Shown here one piece after another: positions 33,850-42,587 of a stretch of 64,000 bases of DNA. The stretch covers positions 4,565,129 through 4,629,128 of the forward strand of contig NZ_QFRX01000001.1 of assembly GCF_003143935.1 (NCBI RefSeq), read 5' to 3'. Under the pieces are notes generated by a model. That model made no database searches. It was not told the origin of the DNA and was given only the letters and a program-made list of their open reading frames with translations. The position numbers and the translations under genes were made by a program. Source of the DNA: Streptomyces sp. Act143. GTDB taxonomy: Bacteria; Actinomycetota; Actinomycetes; Streptomycetales; Streptomycetaceae. Positions within the stretch are counted from its first letter, which is position 1; each line of letters starts with the position of its first letter.

Positions 33850-34193
33850 GCCGCCCCGGCAGGGACGACTCACCCGACCGCCTCTACACCCTCACCGGTG
33901 GTCGCGCGCACGCCACCCCGGACAGCCCCTTCGACCTGGTGACCCTCGTGGTCGCCGAGTGCGATCCGGTGCCCGGTATGCAGTCGGAGCACGCGGCGAT
34001 CCTCAGGCTCACGGAACTGCCCATGGCGGTGGTGGAGTTGGCCGCCGAGCTGAAGCTGCCCGTGAGCATCACCAAGATCCTGCTCGCCGACCTCCTCGCG
34101 ACGGGCCGCGTCAGCGCCCGTCACCCGAGGAAAGCCGCCGTCCCCGATCCCGACGTCCTGGAACAGGTGCTCGTTGGACTCCGCAACCTCTGA
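33846..34193 (+). CDS. conservon DUF742 protein CvnC
   Basis: A 115-residue DUF742 protein, third member of conservons. The winged-helix-like region (LRLTELPMAVVELAAELKLPVSITKILLADLLATGRV) is preceded by the conserved RLYTLTGGRAH segment. Its biochemical role is unknown; in the multi-protein complex it accompanies the GTPase. It overlaps CvnB by 4 bp and CvnD by 20 bp. Confidence 0.92.
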   Translation: MSRPGRDDSPDRLYTLTGGRAHATPDSPFDLVTLVVAECDPVPGMQSEHAAILRLTELPMAVVELAAELKLPVSITKILLADLLATGRVSARHPRKAAVPDPDVLEQVLVGLRNL

Positions 34194-34830
34194 GGCAAGC
34201 TCCGAGACGACCTCCGAGCCGGCCTCCGCCGCCCGCACCCCGCTGGGTGCCACCGCCGACAACGGCCTCAAGATCGTCGTCGTCGGCGGTTTCGGCGTCG
34301 GCAAGACCACCCTCGTCCGCTCGGTCAGCGAGATACGTCCCCTCAACACCGAGGAGACGATGACCCGGGCCGGCGAGCACATCGACGACATCAGTGAGAT
34401 CCGGGACAAGAAGGCGACCACCGTCGCCTTCGACTTCGGCCGCATCACGCTCGACGCCCGCAATGTGCTGTACCTCTTCGGCGCCCCCGGCCAGGAGCGG
34501 TTCTGGTTCCTGTGGGACCGGTTGTTCTCCGGGACGCTCGGCGCGGTCGTCCTCGTCGACACCCGTCGTATCGACGACAGCTGGTACGCCATCGACCGTC
34601 TCGAACACCACGGCACGCCCTTCATCGTGGCCTGCAACGACTTCGGCGGCCCCACCTACGCCCCGAGCCAGATCCGCGAGGCCCTCGACCTCGATCCGCA
34701 CGTCCCGCTGCTCGACTGCGACGCCCGCTCCCGGGCCTCCGGCAAGCAGGTGCTGATCACCCTGGTCGAGCACGTCAAGCACACCTACGCCCGCCAAGCC
34801 TCCACAAGAGAACAGGAGTTGACCCGGTGA
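34174..34830 (+). CDS. conservon small GTP-binding protein CvnD
   Basis: A 218-residue Ras-like/MglA-type GTPase. P-loop VVGGFGVGKTTLVRS (about residue 32-46), switch region with conserved Thr (ETMTRAGEHIDD), G3 FGAPGQERFWFLWDRLF where Gly-Ala-Pro-Gly replaces DxxG, and G4 CNDFGG instead of NKxD. It starts with TTG at 34174, inside the cvnC 3' end; no ATG/GTG fits better. The next P450 overlaps its stop by 4 bp. Expected to switch the conservon complex between GTP and GDP states. Confidence 0.92.
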   Translation: MDSATSEASSETTSEPASAARTPLGATADNGLKIVVVGGFGVGKTTLVRSVSEIRPLNTEETMTRAGEHIDDISEIRDKKATTVAFDFGRITLDARNVLYLFGAPGQERFWFLWDRLFSGTLGAVVLVDTRRIDDSWYAIDRLEHHGTPFIVACNDFGGPTYAPSQIREALDLDPHVPLLDCDARSRASGKQVLITLVEHVKHTYARQASTREQELTR

Positions 34831-36032
34831 CCGCCCCCATACCCCTCAGCGGCCCCAGGTTCCAGACCGAACCGGCGCGGCTGTACCGGGAGATGCGGCG
34901 CGACCACGGTGCCGTGACGCCGGTCCTGCTCGACGGCGACATCCCGGCCTGGCTGGTGCTCGGCTACCGCGAGCTGCATCAAGTCACCGGTGATCCGGTG
35001 CTGTTCAGCCGGGACTCGGAGCTGTGGAACCAGTGGGACCGCATCCCCGACGACTGGCCGCTGCTGCCGATGATCGGCCGCAAGCAGCCGTCGATCCTGT
35101 ACACGGTCGGCGAACGCCACCGCGAGCGGGCCGCGATGATCAGCGAGGCGCTGGAGGCGGTGAGCCCCTCCGAACTGCGCGGCTACGCCGAGCGGTTCGC
35201 CGACGAACTGATCGACGCGGTGTGCGCCGAGGGCGAGACCGACATCATCGGCAACTACGCGATGCTGCTGCCGGTGCGGGTCCTGGCCCGGCTCTACGGC
35301 TTCTCCGACGAGGAGGGCCCCGGCCTGGTCACGGCCCTCAACGACATGATCGACGGCCGGGAGCGGGCGATCGCCGGGCAGACGCACCTGGCCACTTCGA
35401 TGTTCCAGCTCCTGGCCGACCGGCATGCCGAGCCCGCCGACGACGTCGTCTCCCGGATGCTCGCCCACCCCGGCGGGTTCACCGACGAGGAGATCGCCCA
35501 GGACCTGATGGTGATGATGGCGGCCGGGCACCAGCCCACCGCCGACTGGATCGGCAACTCGCTGCGCCTGATGCTGACCGACAGCAGGTTCGCGGCCTCC
35601 CTGTTCGGCGGCCGCAACAGCGTCGCCGACGCCATGAACGAGGTGCTGTGGGAGGACACCCCCACCCAGAACGTGGCCGGCCGCTGGGCGTCCCGCGACA
35701 CCCAGCTCGGCGGGCGCCGGGTCCGGGCCGGCGACCTGCTGCTGCTCGGCCTCCAGGGCGCCAACTCCGATCCGCAGGTCCGCACCGACGGCTCCACCCT
35801 CACCGGCGGCAACAGCGCGCACTTCTCCTTCGGGCACGGCGAGCACCGCTGCCCGTTCCCCGCGCAGGAGGTCGCCGAGGTCATCGCGCGCACCGGGATC
35901 GAGGTCGTCCTGGACCGGCTCCCCGACATCGACCTGGCCGTCCCCGCCGACTCCCTGACGCGCCGCCCCTCGCCGTGGCTGCGCGGGCTGACCGCGCTGC
36001 CGGTCCGCTTCACGCCGGTCCCGGCGCTCTGA
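34827..36032 (+). CDS. cytochrome P450 lacking the ExxR motif (CYP157-like)
   Basis: A 401-residue P450. The haem-ligand loop is intact (FSFGHGEHRCPFPAQE, Cys). The I-helix has AAGHQPTADWIG instead of the usual AGxET/DT. The K-helix has EVLW (MNEVLWEDTPTQNVAGRW), so the invariant ExxR is absent. This matches the CYP157 family of Streptomyces, known to lack ExxR and commonly located in conservons. It may have unusual folding or chemistry, or act within the signalling complex. GTG at 34827 overlaps the CvnD stop (GTGA), with AGGAG upstream. Confidence 0.92.
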   Translation: MTAPIPLSGPRFQTEPARLYREMRRDHGAVTPVLLDGDIPAWLVLGYRELHQVTGDPVLFSRDSELWNQWDRIPDDWPLLPMIGRKQPSILYTVGERHRERAAMISEALEAVSPSELRGYAERFADELIDAVCAEGETDIIGNYAMLLPVRVLARLYGFSDEEGPGLVTALNDMIDGRERAIAGQTHLATSMFQLLADRHAEPADDVVSRMLAHPGGFTDEEIAQDLMVMMAAGHQPTADWIGNSLRLMLTDSRFAASLFGGRNSVADAMNEVLWEDTPTQNVAGRWASRDTQLGGRRVRAGDLLLLGLQGANSDPQVRTDGSTLTGGNSAHFSFGHGEHRCPFPAQEVAEVIARTGIEVVLDRLPDIDLAVPADSLTRRPSPWLRGLTALPVRFTPVPAL

Positions 36033-36081
36033 GCCCCCACACGTCTGCCCTCACTCACGCCGCCCCTCTGGAGGCACCCGT

Positions 36082-37338
36082 ATGACCACTGAGATGACGA
36101 CCGACGCGGAACAGACCCGTATAGCCCTCGACCCCTTCGTCAAGGACCTGGACGGTGAGAGCGCGCGCCTGCGTGCCGCCGGTCCGCTGGCCGCCGTGGA
36201 GCTGCCCGGCGGGGTCCCCGTGTGGGCGGTCACGCACCACGCCGAGGCCAAGGCGCTGCTCACCGACCCCCGGCTGGTGAAGGACATCAACGTTTGGGGT
36301 GCCTGGCAGCGCGGCGAGATCCCCCCGGACTGGCCGCTGATCGGGCTGGCCAACCCCGGCCGCTCCATGCTCACCGTCGACGGCGCCGACCACCGCCGGA
36401 TGCGCACCCTGGTCGCCCAGGCGCTCACCCCGCGCCGGGTGGAGGCGATGCGGGAGCGGATCACGGCGCTGACCGAGAAGCTGCTCGACGACCTGGAGGG
36501 CGCCGCCGAGGACGGGGTGGTCGACCTCAAGGCGGCCTTCGCCTACCCGCTCCCGATGTACGTCATCGCCGACCTCATGGGCCTGGCCGAGGCGAAGCTC
36601 CCCCGGCTGAAGGAGCTGTTCGAGAAGTTCTTCTCCACCCAGACCCCGCCGGCGGAGGTCATCGCGACGCTCACCGAGCTCGCGGGCATCATGGCGGAGA
36701 CGGTGGCCGCCAAGCGCGCCGAGCCCGGTGACGACCTCACCTCGGCGCTCATCCAGGCGTCCGAGAACGGTGACCACCTCACCGACGAGGAGATCGTCTC
36801 CACCCTCCAGCTGATGGTCGCGGCCGGCCACGAGACGACGATCTCCCTCATCGTCAACGCCGTGCTCCAGCTGTCACTCCACCCGGTGCAGCGTGCCCTG
36901 GTGCTGGCGGGCGAGGTCGACTGGTCCTCGGTCGTCGAGGAGACGCTCCGGCACTCCACCCCCACCTCCCACGTCCTGATCCGCTTCGCGACGGAGGACG
37001 TCCAGGTGGGCGACAAGGTCCTGCCCGCGGGCGACGCGCTGATCGTGTCGTACGCCGCCATCGGCCGCGACGAGCAGGCGCACGGCCCCACGGCGGGCGA
37101 GTTCGACATCACCCGCACCTCGCCGAACCGCCACATCAGCTTCGGCCACGGCCCGCACGTCTGCCCCGGCGCCGCCCTCTCCCGCCTGGAGGCGGGCGTC
37201 GCCCTCCCGGCCCTGTACGCCCGCTTCCCGGACCTCGACCTGGCGATCCCGCCGACGAACCTGCGCAACAAGCCGGTGGTGACCCAGAACGACCTGTTCG
37301 AACTGCCGGTTCGGCTGACGGCGCCGCAGGATTCGTAG
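36082..37338 (+). CDS. cytochrome P450 (CYP154-like), last gene of the conservon operon
   Basis: A 418-residue canonical bacterial P450. I-helix AAGHETTISLIVNAV, K-helix ExxR intact (VVEETLRHSTPT), haem loop HISFGHGPHVCPGAALSRLE. The pairing of a CYP157-like and a CYP154-like P450 behind cvnABCD is the known conservon arrangement in Streptomyces; redox partners are not encoded nearby. Substrate unknown. It lies 49 bp downstream of the first P450, with GGAGG 8 bp before the ATG. Confidence 0.93.
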   Translation: MTTEMTTDAEQTRIALDPFVKDLDGESARLRAAGPLAAVELPGGVPVWAVTHHAEAKALLTDPRLVKDINVWGAWQRGEIPPDWPLIGLANPGRSMLTVDGADHRRMRTLVAQALTPRRVEAMRERITALTEKLLDDLEGAAEDGVVDLKAAFAYPLPMYVIADLMGLAEAKLPRLKELFEKFFSTQTPPAEVIATLTELAGIMAETVAAKRAEPGDDLTSALIQASENGDHLTDEEIVSTLQLMVAAGHETTISLIVNAVLQLSLHPVQRALVLAGEVDWSSVVEETLRHSTPTSHVLIRFATEDVQVGDKVLPAGDALIVSYAAIGRDEQAHGPTAGEFDITRTSPNRHISFGHGPHVCPGAALSRLEAGVALPALYARFPDLDLAIPPTNLRNKPVVTQNDLFELPVRLTAPQDS

Positions 37339-37425
37339 ATCACGACAAGTCCACGGGCCGGAGAAGTCGTCTCATCGAACGGACACGTTTCCGTCCGGTT
37401 TCACCGAGGAGATACCCTCCGGCTC

Positions 37426-38544
37426 GTGGCTGAGATCCAGATTCCCGCTGACATCAAGCCCGCCGACGGTCGTTTCGGCGCGGGCCCCTCCAAGGTGCGG
37501 ACGGAAGCGCTGGACGCGCTGGCCGCGACCGGTACCTCTCTGCTCGGCACCTCCCACCGCCAGGCCCCGGTGAAGAACCTGGTCGGCAAGGTGCGCGAGG
37601 GCATCAGTGAGCTGTTCTCCCTGCCCGAGGGCTACGAGGTGATCCTCGGCAACGGCGGCTCCACCGCGTTCTGGGACGTCGCGACCCACGGCCTGATCGA
37701 GAACAAGTCGCAGCACCTGAACTTCGGCGAGTTCAGCTCGAAGTTCGCCAAGGCCGCGAAGCTCGCCCCGTGGCTGGCCGAGCCGACCGTCATCGCCTCC
37801 GACCCGGGCACCCACCCGGAGCCGCAGGCCGAGGCGGGCGTCGACGTCTACGCCTTCACCCACAACGAGACGTCGACGGGTGTCGCGGCCCCGATCAAGC
37901 GCGTGTCCGGCGCCGACGAGGGTGCGCTGGTCCTGGTCGACGCCACCTCCGGCGCCGGCGGCCTCCCGGTCGACATCGCCGAGACCGACGTCTACTACTT
38001 CGCCCCGCAGAAGTCCTTCGCCTCCGACGGCGGCCTGTGGATCGGTGTCTTCTCCCCGGCCGCGATCGAGCGCGCCGAGCGCGTCCACGCCTCCGGCCGC
38101 CACGTGCCCGAGTTCTTCTCGCTCCCCACGGCGATCGACAACTCCCGCAAGAACCAGACGTACAACACCCCGGCGCTGGCCACCCTCTTCCTCCTGAACC
38201 AGCAGCTGGAGTGGATCAACGGCCAGGGCGGTCTCGCCTGGTCCACGGCCCGTACGAAGGACTCCTCGACCCGCCTGTACAGCTGGGCGGAGGAGTCGAA
38301 GCACGCGACCCCGTTCGTCTCCGACCCGGCCAAGCGCTCCCAGGTCATCGGCACGATCGACTTCTCCGACGAGATCGACGCCGCCGCGATCGCCAAGGTC
38401 CTGCGCGCCAACGGCATCGTCGACACCGAGCCCTACCGCAAGCTCGGCCGCAACCAGCTCCGCGTGGCGATGTTCCCGGCGATCGACCCGGCGGACGTCG
38501 AGGCGCTGACGAAGTGCATCGACTACGTGATCGAGAAGCTCTGA
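37426..38544 (+). CDS. serC: phosphoserine aminotransferase
   Basis: A 372-residue class-V aminotransferase of the actinobacterial SerC type, converting 3-phosphohydroxypyruvate plus glutamate to phosphoserine plus 2-oxoglutarate in serine (and pyridoxal phosphate) biosynthesis. The PLP-binding Lys is in YYFAPQKSFASDGGLW; substrate motifs include RFGAGPSKVR at the N-terminus and GTSHRQAPVKNLVGKVREG. Starts with GTG at 37426. A strong terminator follows the stop, so it is a single-gene unit or the end of one. Confidence 0.93.
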   Translation: MAEIQIPADIKPADGRFGAGPSKVRTEALDALAATGTSLLGTSHRQAPVKNLVGKVREGISELFSLPEGYEVILGNGGSTAFWDVATHGLIENKSQHLNFGEFSSKFAKAAKLAPWLAEPTVIASDPGTHPEPQAEAGVDVYAFTHNETSTGVAAPIKRVSGADEGALVLVDATSGAGGLPVDIAETDVYYFAPQKSFASDGGLWIGVFSPAAIERAERVHASGRHVPEFFSLPTAIDNSRKNQTYNTPALATLFLLNQQLEWINGQGGLAWSTARTKDSSTRLYSWAEESKHATPFVSDPAKRSQVIGTIDFSDEIDAAAIAKVLRANGIVDTEPYRKLGRNQLRVAMFPAIDPADVEALTKCIDYVIEKL

Positions 38545-38562
38545 TCGCTCTCGTACGACGAT

Positions 38563-38595
38563 GAAGGGCGCCCGGCTCGTCGCTGGGCGCCCTTC
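38563..38595 (+). terminator. strong intrinsic terminator of serC
   Basis: GAAGGGCGCCC (38563-38573) and GGGCGCCCTTC (38585-38595) form a perfect 11-bp stem around an 11-nt loop, 18 bp past the serC stop. Confidence 0.85.
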
Positions 38596-38689
38596 GTCGT
38601 CCGGCCGGCACGGCACCGGCCGGGCACCCGGCACCCCTCGTCGTCCGGCGGTCACGGCACCGACCGGGCGCCCCCTCTTCGTCCGGCCG

Positions 38690-39625
38690 TCACGGCACCA
38701 GCACGAGCTTGCCCGTCGTCCGCTTCTCCTCGATCGCCCGGTGGGCCGCGGCGGCCTCCGCCAGCGGGTAGGTGCGCTCCACCACGACCGTCAGCCGCCC
38801 GTCCTCGATGCGCCGCGTGACCGGCTCCAGCGCCTCCCCCGAGGGCTCCGCCGTGACCCACACGTACCGCAGCCCCCGCTCGGCCGCCCGCGCCTCGTCG
38901 ACGCCGGGGTCGATCGCCGCCCCGATGAGCAGGCCGCCCGGCCTGAGCACGTCCAGTGAGCGCGTCCCGTACTCGCCGCCCACCAGGTCCAGCACGACGT
39001 CGACCGGCGCCACGGCCGTCCGGAAGTCCCCGGCGGTGTAGTCGACCAGCTCGTCGGCGCCGAGCCCGCGCAGCCAGTCGTGCTTGCCCGGCCGTGCCGT
39101 GCCGATGACATGGGCCCCCAGTTCCTTGGCGAGCTGCACCGCGACGTGCCCCACCCCGCCGGCCGCCGCGTGGATCAGCACCCGGTCGCCGGGCCCGGCC
39201 TCCGCCAGGCCGAACAGCGCCCGCCACGCGGTGATCGCGACCAGCGGCACCGCCGCGGCCTGCGCGAGGCCGAGGTTCTTCGGCTTGGGGGCGAGCGCGG
39301 CGACAGGTGCGACGACGTACTCGGCGTACGCACCCCGCGCCGACAGCGGCAGCATGCCGTACACCTCGTCCCCCGCCCCGAACCGCGTCACGCCCTCGCC
39401 CACCCGCGCCACGACCCCGGCCACGTCGTTCCCCGGGGTCCACGGCAGGGTCACCAGCTCCGGCACCCGCCCGGACCGCAACACCGTGTCCCCGGGGTTC
39501 ACCCCGGCGCCCCCGACCCGCACCAGCACCTGGCCGGGCCCGGGCTCGGGCACATCGGTCTCGGCACAGGTGAGCACCTCGGGACCGCCGAAGGAGGACT
39601 GGACGATGGCATGCATACGGTTCAT
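38690..39625 (-). CDS. zinc-independent quinone oxidoreductase / alcohol dehydrogenase family
   Basis: A 311-residue medium-chain dehydrogenase of the NADPH:quinone reductase group. The N-terminal GroES-like domain begins MHAIVQSSFGGPEVL. The nucleotide-binding motif is HAAAGGVGHVAVQLAKELGAHVIGTA, and catalytic zinc Cys/His ligands are absent. ATG at 39625 has GAGGA 7-8 bp upstream. Divergent from the HxlR regulator gene with a 66-bp gap, the usual arrangement of HxlR-controlled redox enzymes. Confidence 0.88.
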   Translation of the reverse strand: MNRMHAIVQSSFGGPEVLTCAETDVPEPGPGQVLVRVGGAGVNPGDTVLRSGRVPELVTLPWTPGNDVAGVVARVGEGVTRFGAGDEVYGMLPLSARGAYAEYVVAPVAALAPKPKNLGLAQAAAVPLVAITAWRALFGLAEAGPGDRVLIHAAAGGVGHVAVQLAKELGAHVIGTARPGKHDWLRGLGADELVDYTAGDFRTAVAPVDVVLDLVGGEYGTRSLDVLRPGGLLIGAAIDPGVDEARAAERGLRYVWVTAEPSGEALEPVTRRIEDGRLTVVVERTYPLAEAAAAHRAIEEKRTTGKLVLVP

Positions 39626-39691
39626 GCGGTCATCCTCGGCCGCGGCAATCCCCGCACGGAAGACGGCACTTGTCTGATATCGAGGTTCCTC

Positions 39692-40114
39692 ATGGATACC
39701 GGCTTCGACCTCAGGAAACACGGCGGCGTGGAGATCTTCCTGCGCGACTGCCCCACCCGCGCCGTGCTGGAGGTCATCGCGAGCAAGTGGACCATGCTGG
39801 TGCTGGTGGCCCTGGAGGACGGCCGGCCCATGCGCTTCACCGAACTGCGCCGCCGCCTCGACGGCGTGACCCAGAAAGTGCTGACCTCGACCCTGCGCGC
39901 CCTGGAACGCGAGGGCCTGCTGGCCCGCGAGGTGTACCCGACCGTGCCTCCGCGCGTGGAGTACCGGCTCACCGGCCTGGGGCGGGAGATGGGCGGTCTG
40001 ATCCAGGGCATCACGGACTGGTCGCAGGCGAACATCGACGCCATCCGCACGGCCCGCGAGGAGTTCGACGCGCGCACCGCCGAAGCCGCGGACCCCGCTC
40101 CCGTACGACGGTGA
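39692..40114 (+). CDS. HxlR-family (winged helix) transcriptional regulator
   Basis: A 140-residue HxlR-type MarR-like regulator. The conserved helix-turn-helix reads EVIASKWTMLVLVALEDGRPMRFTELRRRLDGVTQKVLTSTLRAL, with the Cys of the family (RDCPTRAVLE) near residue 19, which can be redox/electrophile sensitive in HypR-type members. It probably regulates the divergent quinone oxidoreductase. Confidence 0.87.
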   Translation: MDTGFDLRKHGGVEIFLRDCPTRAVLEVIASKWTMLVLVALEDGRPMRFTELRRRLDGVTQKVLTSTLRALEREGLLAREVYPTVPPRVEYRLTGLGREMGGLIQGITDWSQANIDAIRTAREEFDARTAEAADPAPVRR

Positions 40115-40145
40115 GGGCGCCCGGCGCGTACCGGGCCGGGCGCCC
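40115..40145. terminator. bidirectional terminator between HxlR and cellulase genes
   Basis: GCGCCCGG (40117-40124) pairs with CCGGGCGC (40136-40143), within a GGGCGCCC...GGGCGCCC arrangement directly after the HxlR stop and before the convergent cellulase stop. Confidence 0.65.
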
Positions 40146-40150
40146 GGCGC

Positions 40151-41668
40151 TCAGGCCGCCGTACAGCTCACGCTCGGCACACCCCCGCCCCCCGGTGTCC
40201 CGCCGAACCCGAAGGTCGCCGAACCGCCCACCGCGACCGTCCCGTTGTGCGCGGCGTTGGTCGCGGTCACGGTAGCCCCTGACTGGGTGTACGAGGCGTT
40301 CCACATGCTGGTGATCTGCTGCGAGCCGCCGAACGTCCAGGTCACCTTCCACGAACTGAGCGCCGTGGTACCGGTGTTGGTGACCTTCACCTCGGCATTG
40401 AAGCCGCCGCCCCAGTCGCTGCTGACGGTGTAGGCGGCCGAGCAGCTCGCCGTGGAGCCGCCGCCGCCCCCGCCACCGCCGCCGCCACCGCCGCCGTTCG
40501 AGGGGAAGCCCGGTGCCTTGATGCTCGCCAGGTACCCGTCCTTCACCGTGTCGACCGTCTGCCAGTCGTCCTTCAGGATGCCGCCGGTGTCACCGGAGTT
40601 GGGGTTCCACGACCAGAAGGTCCAGTGGAAGGAGTCCGAGCCGTACGTCGACGTCGGCCGCAGGTAGTCCACGAGCGCGGCCAGCCACTTCTGGTCCACG
40701 GTCGAGCTGAGGGTCGTGCCGAACTCCCCCACCCACACGGGCGCGATGTTCTGCTTGAAGATGTACCCCCAGTACTTGTCCCAGATCCCGGGCATGTTGG
40801 CCGGGAAGGACGGATCGCTGAACCAGCTCTGCTGGGCGACGCTCGTGGCGTAGTCGTGGGCGGAGTAGACGACCCGGTTGGCGACGTTCAGGTTCACCGG
40901 GTACTGCGCGACGCCCATCAGGTTGCCGCCCCACCAGCCGGAGACGCCGTTGAAGGTCTGCACGCCCTCGACGAAGATCAGCAGGTCGGGGTTGACGGAG
41001 AGGACCGCGTTGCCGGCCCGCTGGGCGGCCAGCCGCCAGTCCGTCGCCGTGTCACCGCAGCCCCAGCAGGCGGGGTCGTGGGGCTCGTTGTGCAGGTCGA
41101 TGCCGACGACCGTGTTCTGGCCGAGGTAACGGGTCGCCAGGGCCTTCAGGTTGGCGATCCACGTCGACTCGGGCACCGCGGCGGTGTACCAGAGCGCCGA
41201 CTGGCCGCCGGAGTCCGGGCGGTGCCGGTCGAGGATGACCTTGAGGCCGTCCTGACCGGCGTACGCCACGATCTTGTCCAGCACGCCGAGGGAGTCGAGC
41301 CCCTGCAGGTCGGCGTTCTTTCCGCTGCTGAAGTCGATGCTGTTGGGGACGGTCCCGGGCTTGAGGATGTCGTCGCTGAACGGGATACGGATGGTGTTGT
41401 AGCCCAGCGATCTCATCTGGTCGATCATGGACTTGTAGTCGCGGGACCAGAGGCCGTGGACGACGTGGTTGCTGGTCTCGAAGCCGAACCAGTTGATCCC
41501 GGCGACCCGGACCGCCTGGCCGTTCGCGTCCAGGATCTGGCGCCCGCTGGTGTGCCAGTAGCCGGCACCGGCGGCAGCCTCGGCCGCCTGCGCCGAGGGG
41601 CTGACGCCGGCCAGGAGCGGCAACAGAAGCGCCGCCGCGCACAACGCTCTTCGCAAGGTGCGGAACAT
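40151..41668 (-). CDS. secreted GH5 cellulase (endoglucanase) with C-terminal CBM2
   Basis: A 505-residue secreted endo-beta-1,4-glucanase. Sec signal peptide (about 1-28, LLLPLLAGVSPSAQAA). GH5 catalytic domain (about 35-370): acid/base Glu in VVGIDLHNEPHDP and nucleophile Glu in VWVGEFGTT, with RHRPDSGGQSALWYTA and YSAHDYATS as conserved aromatic/His segments. A poly-glycine linker (about 14 Gly, 390-404) leads to a CBM2 cellulose-binding module (about 408-505, CSAAYTVSSDWGGGFNAEV...VSC). A perfect CebR operator 40 bp upstream implies induction by cello-oligosaccharides. Confidence 0.94.
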   Translation of the reverse strand: MFRTLRRALCAAALLLPLLAGVSPSAQAAEAAAGAGYWHTSGRQILDANGQAVRVAGINWFGFETSNHVVHGLWSRDYKSMIDQMRSLGYNTIRIPFSDDILKPGTVPNSIDFSSGKNADLQGLDSLGVLDKIVAYAGQDGLKVILDRHRPDSGGQSALWYTAAVPESTWIANLKALATRYLGQNTVVGIDLHNEPHDPACWGCGDTATDWRLAAQRAGNAVLSVNPDLLIFVEGVQTFNGVSGWWGGNLMGVAQYPVNLNVANRVVYSAHDYATSVAQQSWFSDPSFPANMPGIWDKYWGYIFKQNIAPVWVGEFGTTLSSTVDQKWLAALVDYLRPTSTYGSDSFHWTFWSWNPNSGDTGGILKDDWQTVDTVKDGYLASIKAPGFPSNGGGGGGGGGGGGGSTASCSAAYTVSSDWGGGFNAEVKVTNTGTTALSSWKVTWTFGGSQQITSMWNASYTQSGATVTATNAAHNGTVAVGGSATFGFGGTPGGGGVPSVSCTAA

Positions 41669-41708
41669 GTCGCTGCCTTCTCTCGGGGAGCGCGGGCCCG
41701 GAACGTGA

Positions 41709-41722
41709 TGGGAGCGCTCCCA
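41709..41722. promoter_or_regulatory. CebR operator
   Basis: TGGGAGCGCTCCCA is an exact match to the 14-bp palindromic CebR box that represses cellulose-utilisation genes in Streptomyces. It lies 41 bp upstream of the cellulase start and accounts for its regulation. Confidence 0.92.
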
Positions 41723-41777
41723 TCACCCGCTCCCCCCATGGAAGTCAGGTCACATGGACACGTCAAGACACGCGACA

Positions 41778-42587
41778 CTACCGACTGAGCTTCTGGAACC
41801 TGCGTACCGCGAGAGGCAGGAAGACCGCCGTCAGGATCACCGGCCACGCGTACGCCATGAGCAGGGCGTGCTCCTCGACCCACGAGCCCCCGCCGCCCAC
41901 CGGCGTGCCGAACAGGTCGCGGGTCGCGGCGGCCGTGGAGGAGATCGGGTTCCAGGCGGCCACATGGCCCAGCCAGTCGGGCATGAGCTGGGGCGCGACG
42001 AAGATGCTGGAGATCATCGTGAGCGGGAACGCCACCGCGAACAGGCCGCCCGCCGCCTCCGGGTTGGGCACGATGAGCCCCAGCCACACCCCGATCCAGA
42101 TCAGCGCGAACCGCAGCCACAGCAGCAGTCCGAAGGCCGCGAGGAAGCCGAGCCCGCCGTCCGGCCGCCAGCCCATGGCGAGCGCGGTCAGCATCATGAT
42201 GGCCAACTCGGCGCAGGCGACGAGCAGATCGGTGACCCCGCGTCCGGCGACGACGGCCGCGGAGGTCATCGGCATGGAACGGAACCGGTCGATCACGCCC
42301 TTCGTGGCGTCGTACACCACCAGGGTCGCGGTGTTGATGAAGCCGAAGGCCATGGTCATCACGAACATCCCGGGCATCAGGAAGTCCTTGTAGTCCCCGC
42401 CGCCGGGCACCTGCATGGCGCTGCCGAAGACATAGCCGTAGAGCAGGACGGAGAGGATCGGGAAGCCCAGCTGCCAGGCGATGTTGACCGGTTGGCGCCG
42501 GTAGTGGGTGAGGCCGCGGCGGACGATGTTCCAGACGTCGGCGAGGACCCAGAAGGTCCGGCCACGGGTCGCTTCCAGGGTGCTCAT
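41778..42587 (-). CDS. ABC-2 type transporter permease (DrrB-like)
   Basis: A 269-residue ABC-2 permease with about six hydrophobic segments and the conserved DrrB-like beginning FWVLADVWNIVRRGLTHYRRQPVNIAWQLGFPILSVLLYGYVFGSAM. Motifs such as FVTMAFGFINTATLVVYDATKGVIDRFRSMPM are typical of the daunorubicin-resistance group. The start codon overlaps the ATPase stop by 4 bp, so both are translated together. It would export a hydrophobic compound. Confidence 0.9.
   Translation of the reverse strand: MSTLEATRGRTFWVLADVWNIVRRGLTHYRRQPVNIAWQLGFPILSVLLYGYVFGSAMQVPGGGDYKDFLMPGMFVMTMAFGFINTATLVVYDATKGVIDRFRSMPMTSAAVVAGRGVTDLLVACAELAIMMLTALAMGWRPDGGLGFLAAFGLLLWLRFALIWIGVWLGLIVPNPEAAGGLFAVAFPLTMISSIFVAPQLMPDWLGHVAAWNPISSTAAATRDLFGTPVGGGGSWVEEHALLMAYAWPVILTAVFLPLAVRRFQKLSR

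Noticed and set aside
40457..40498. Trinucleotide (CCG/CCA) repeat as a structural element
   Set aside because: It is simply the poly-glycine linker between the GH5 and CBM2 domains.
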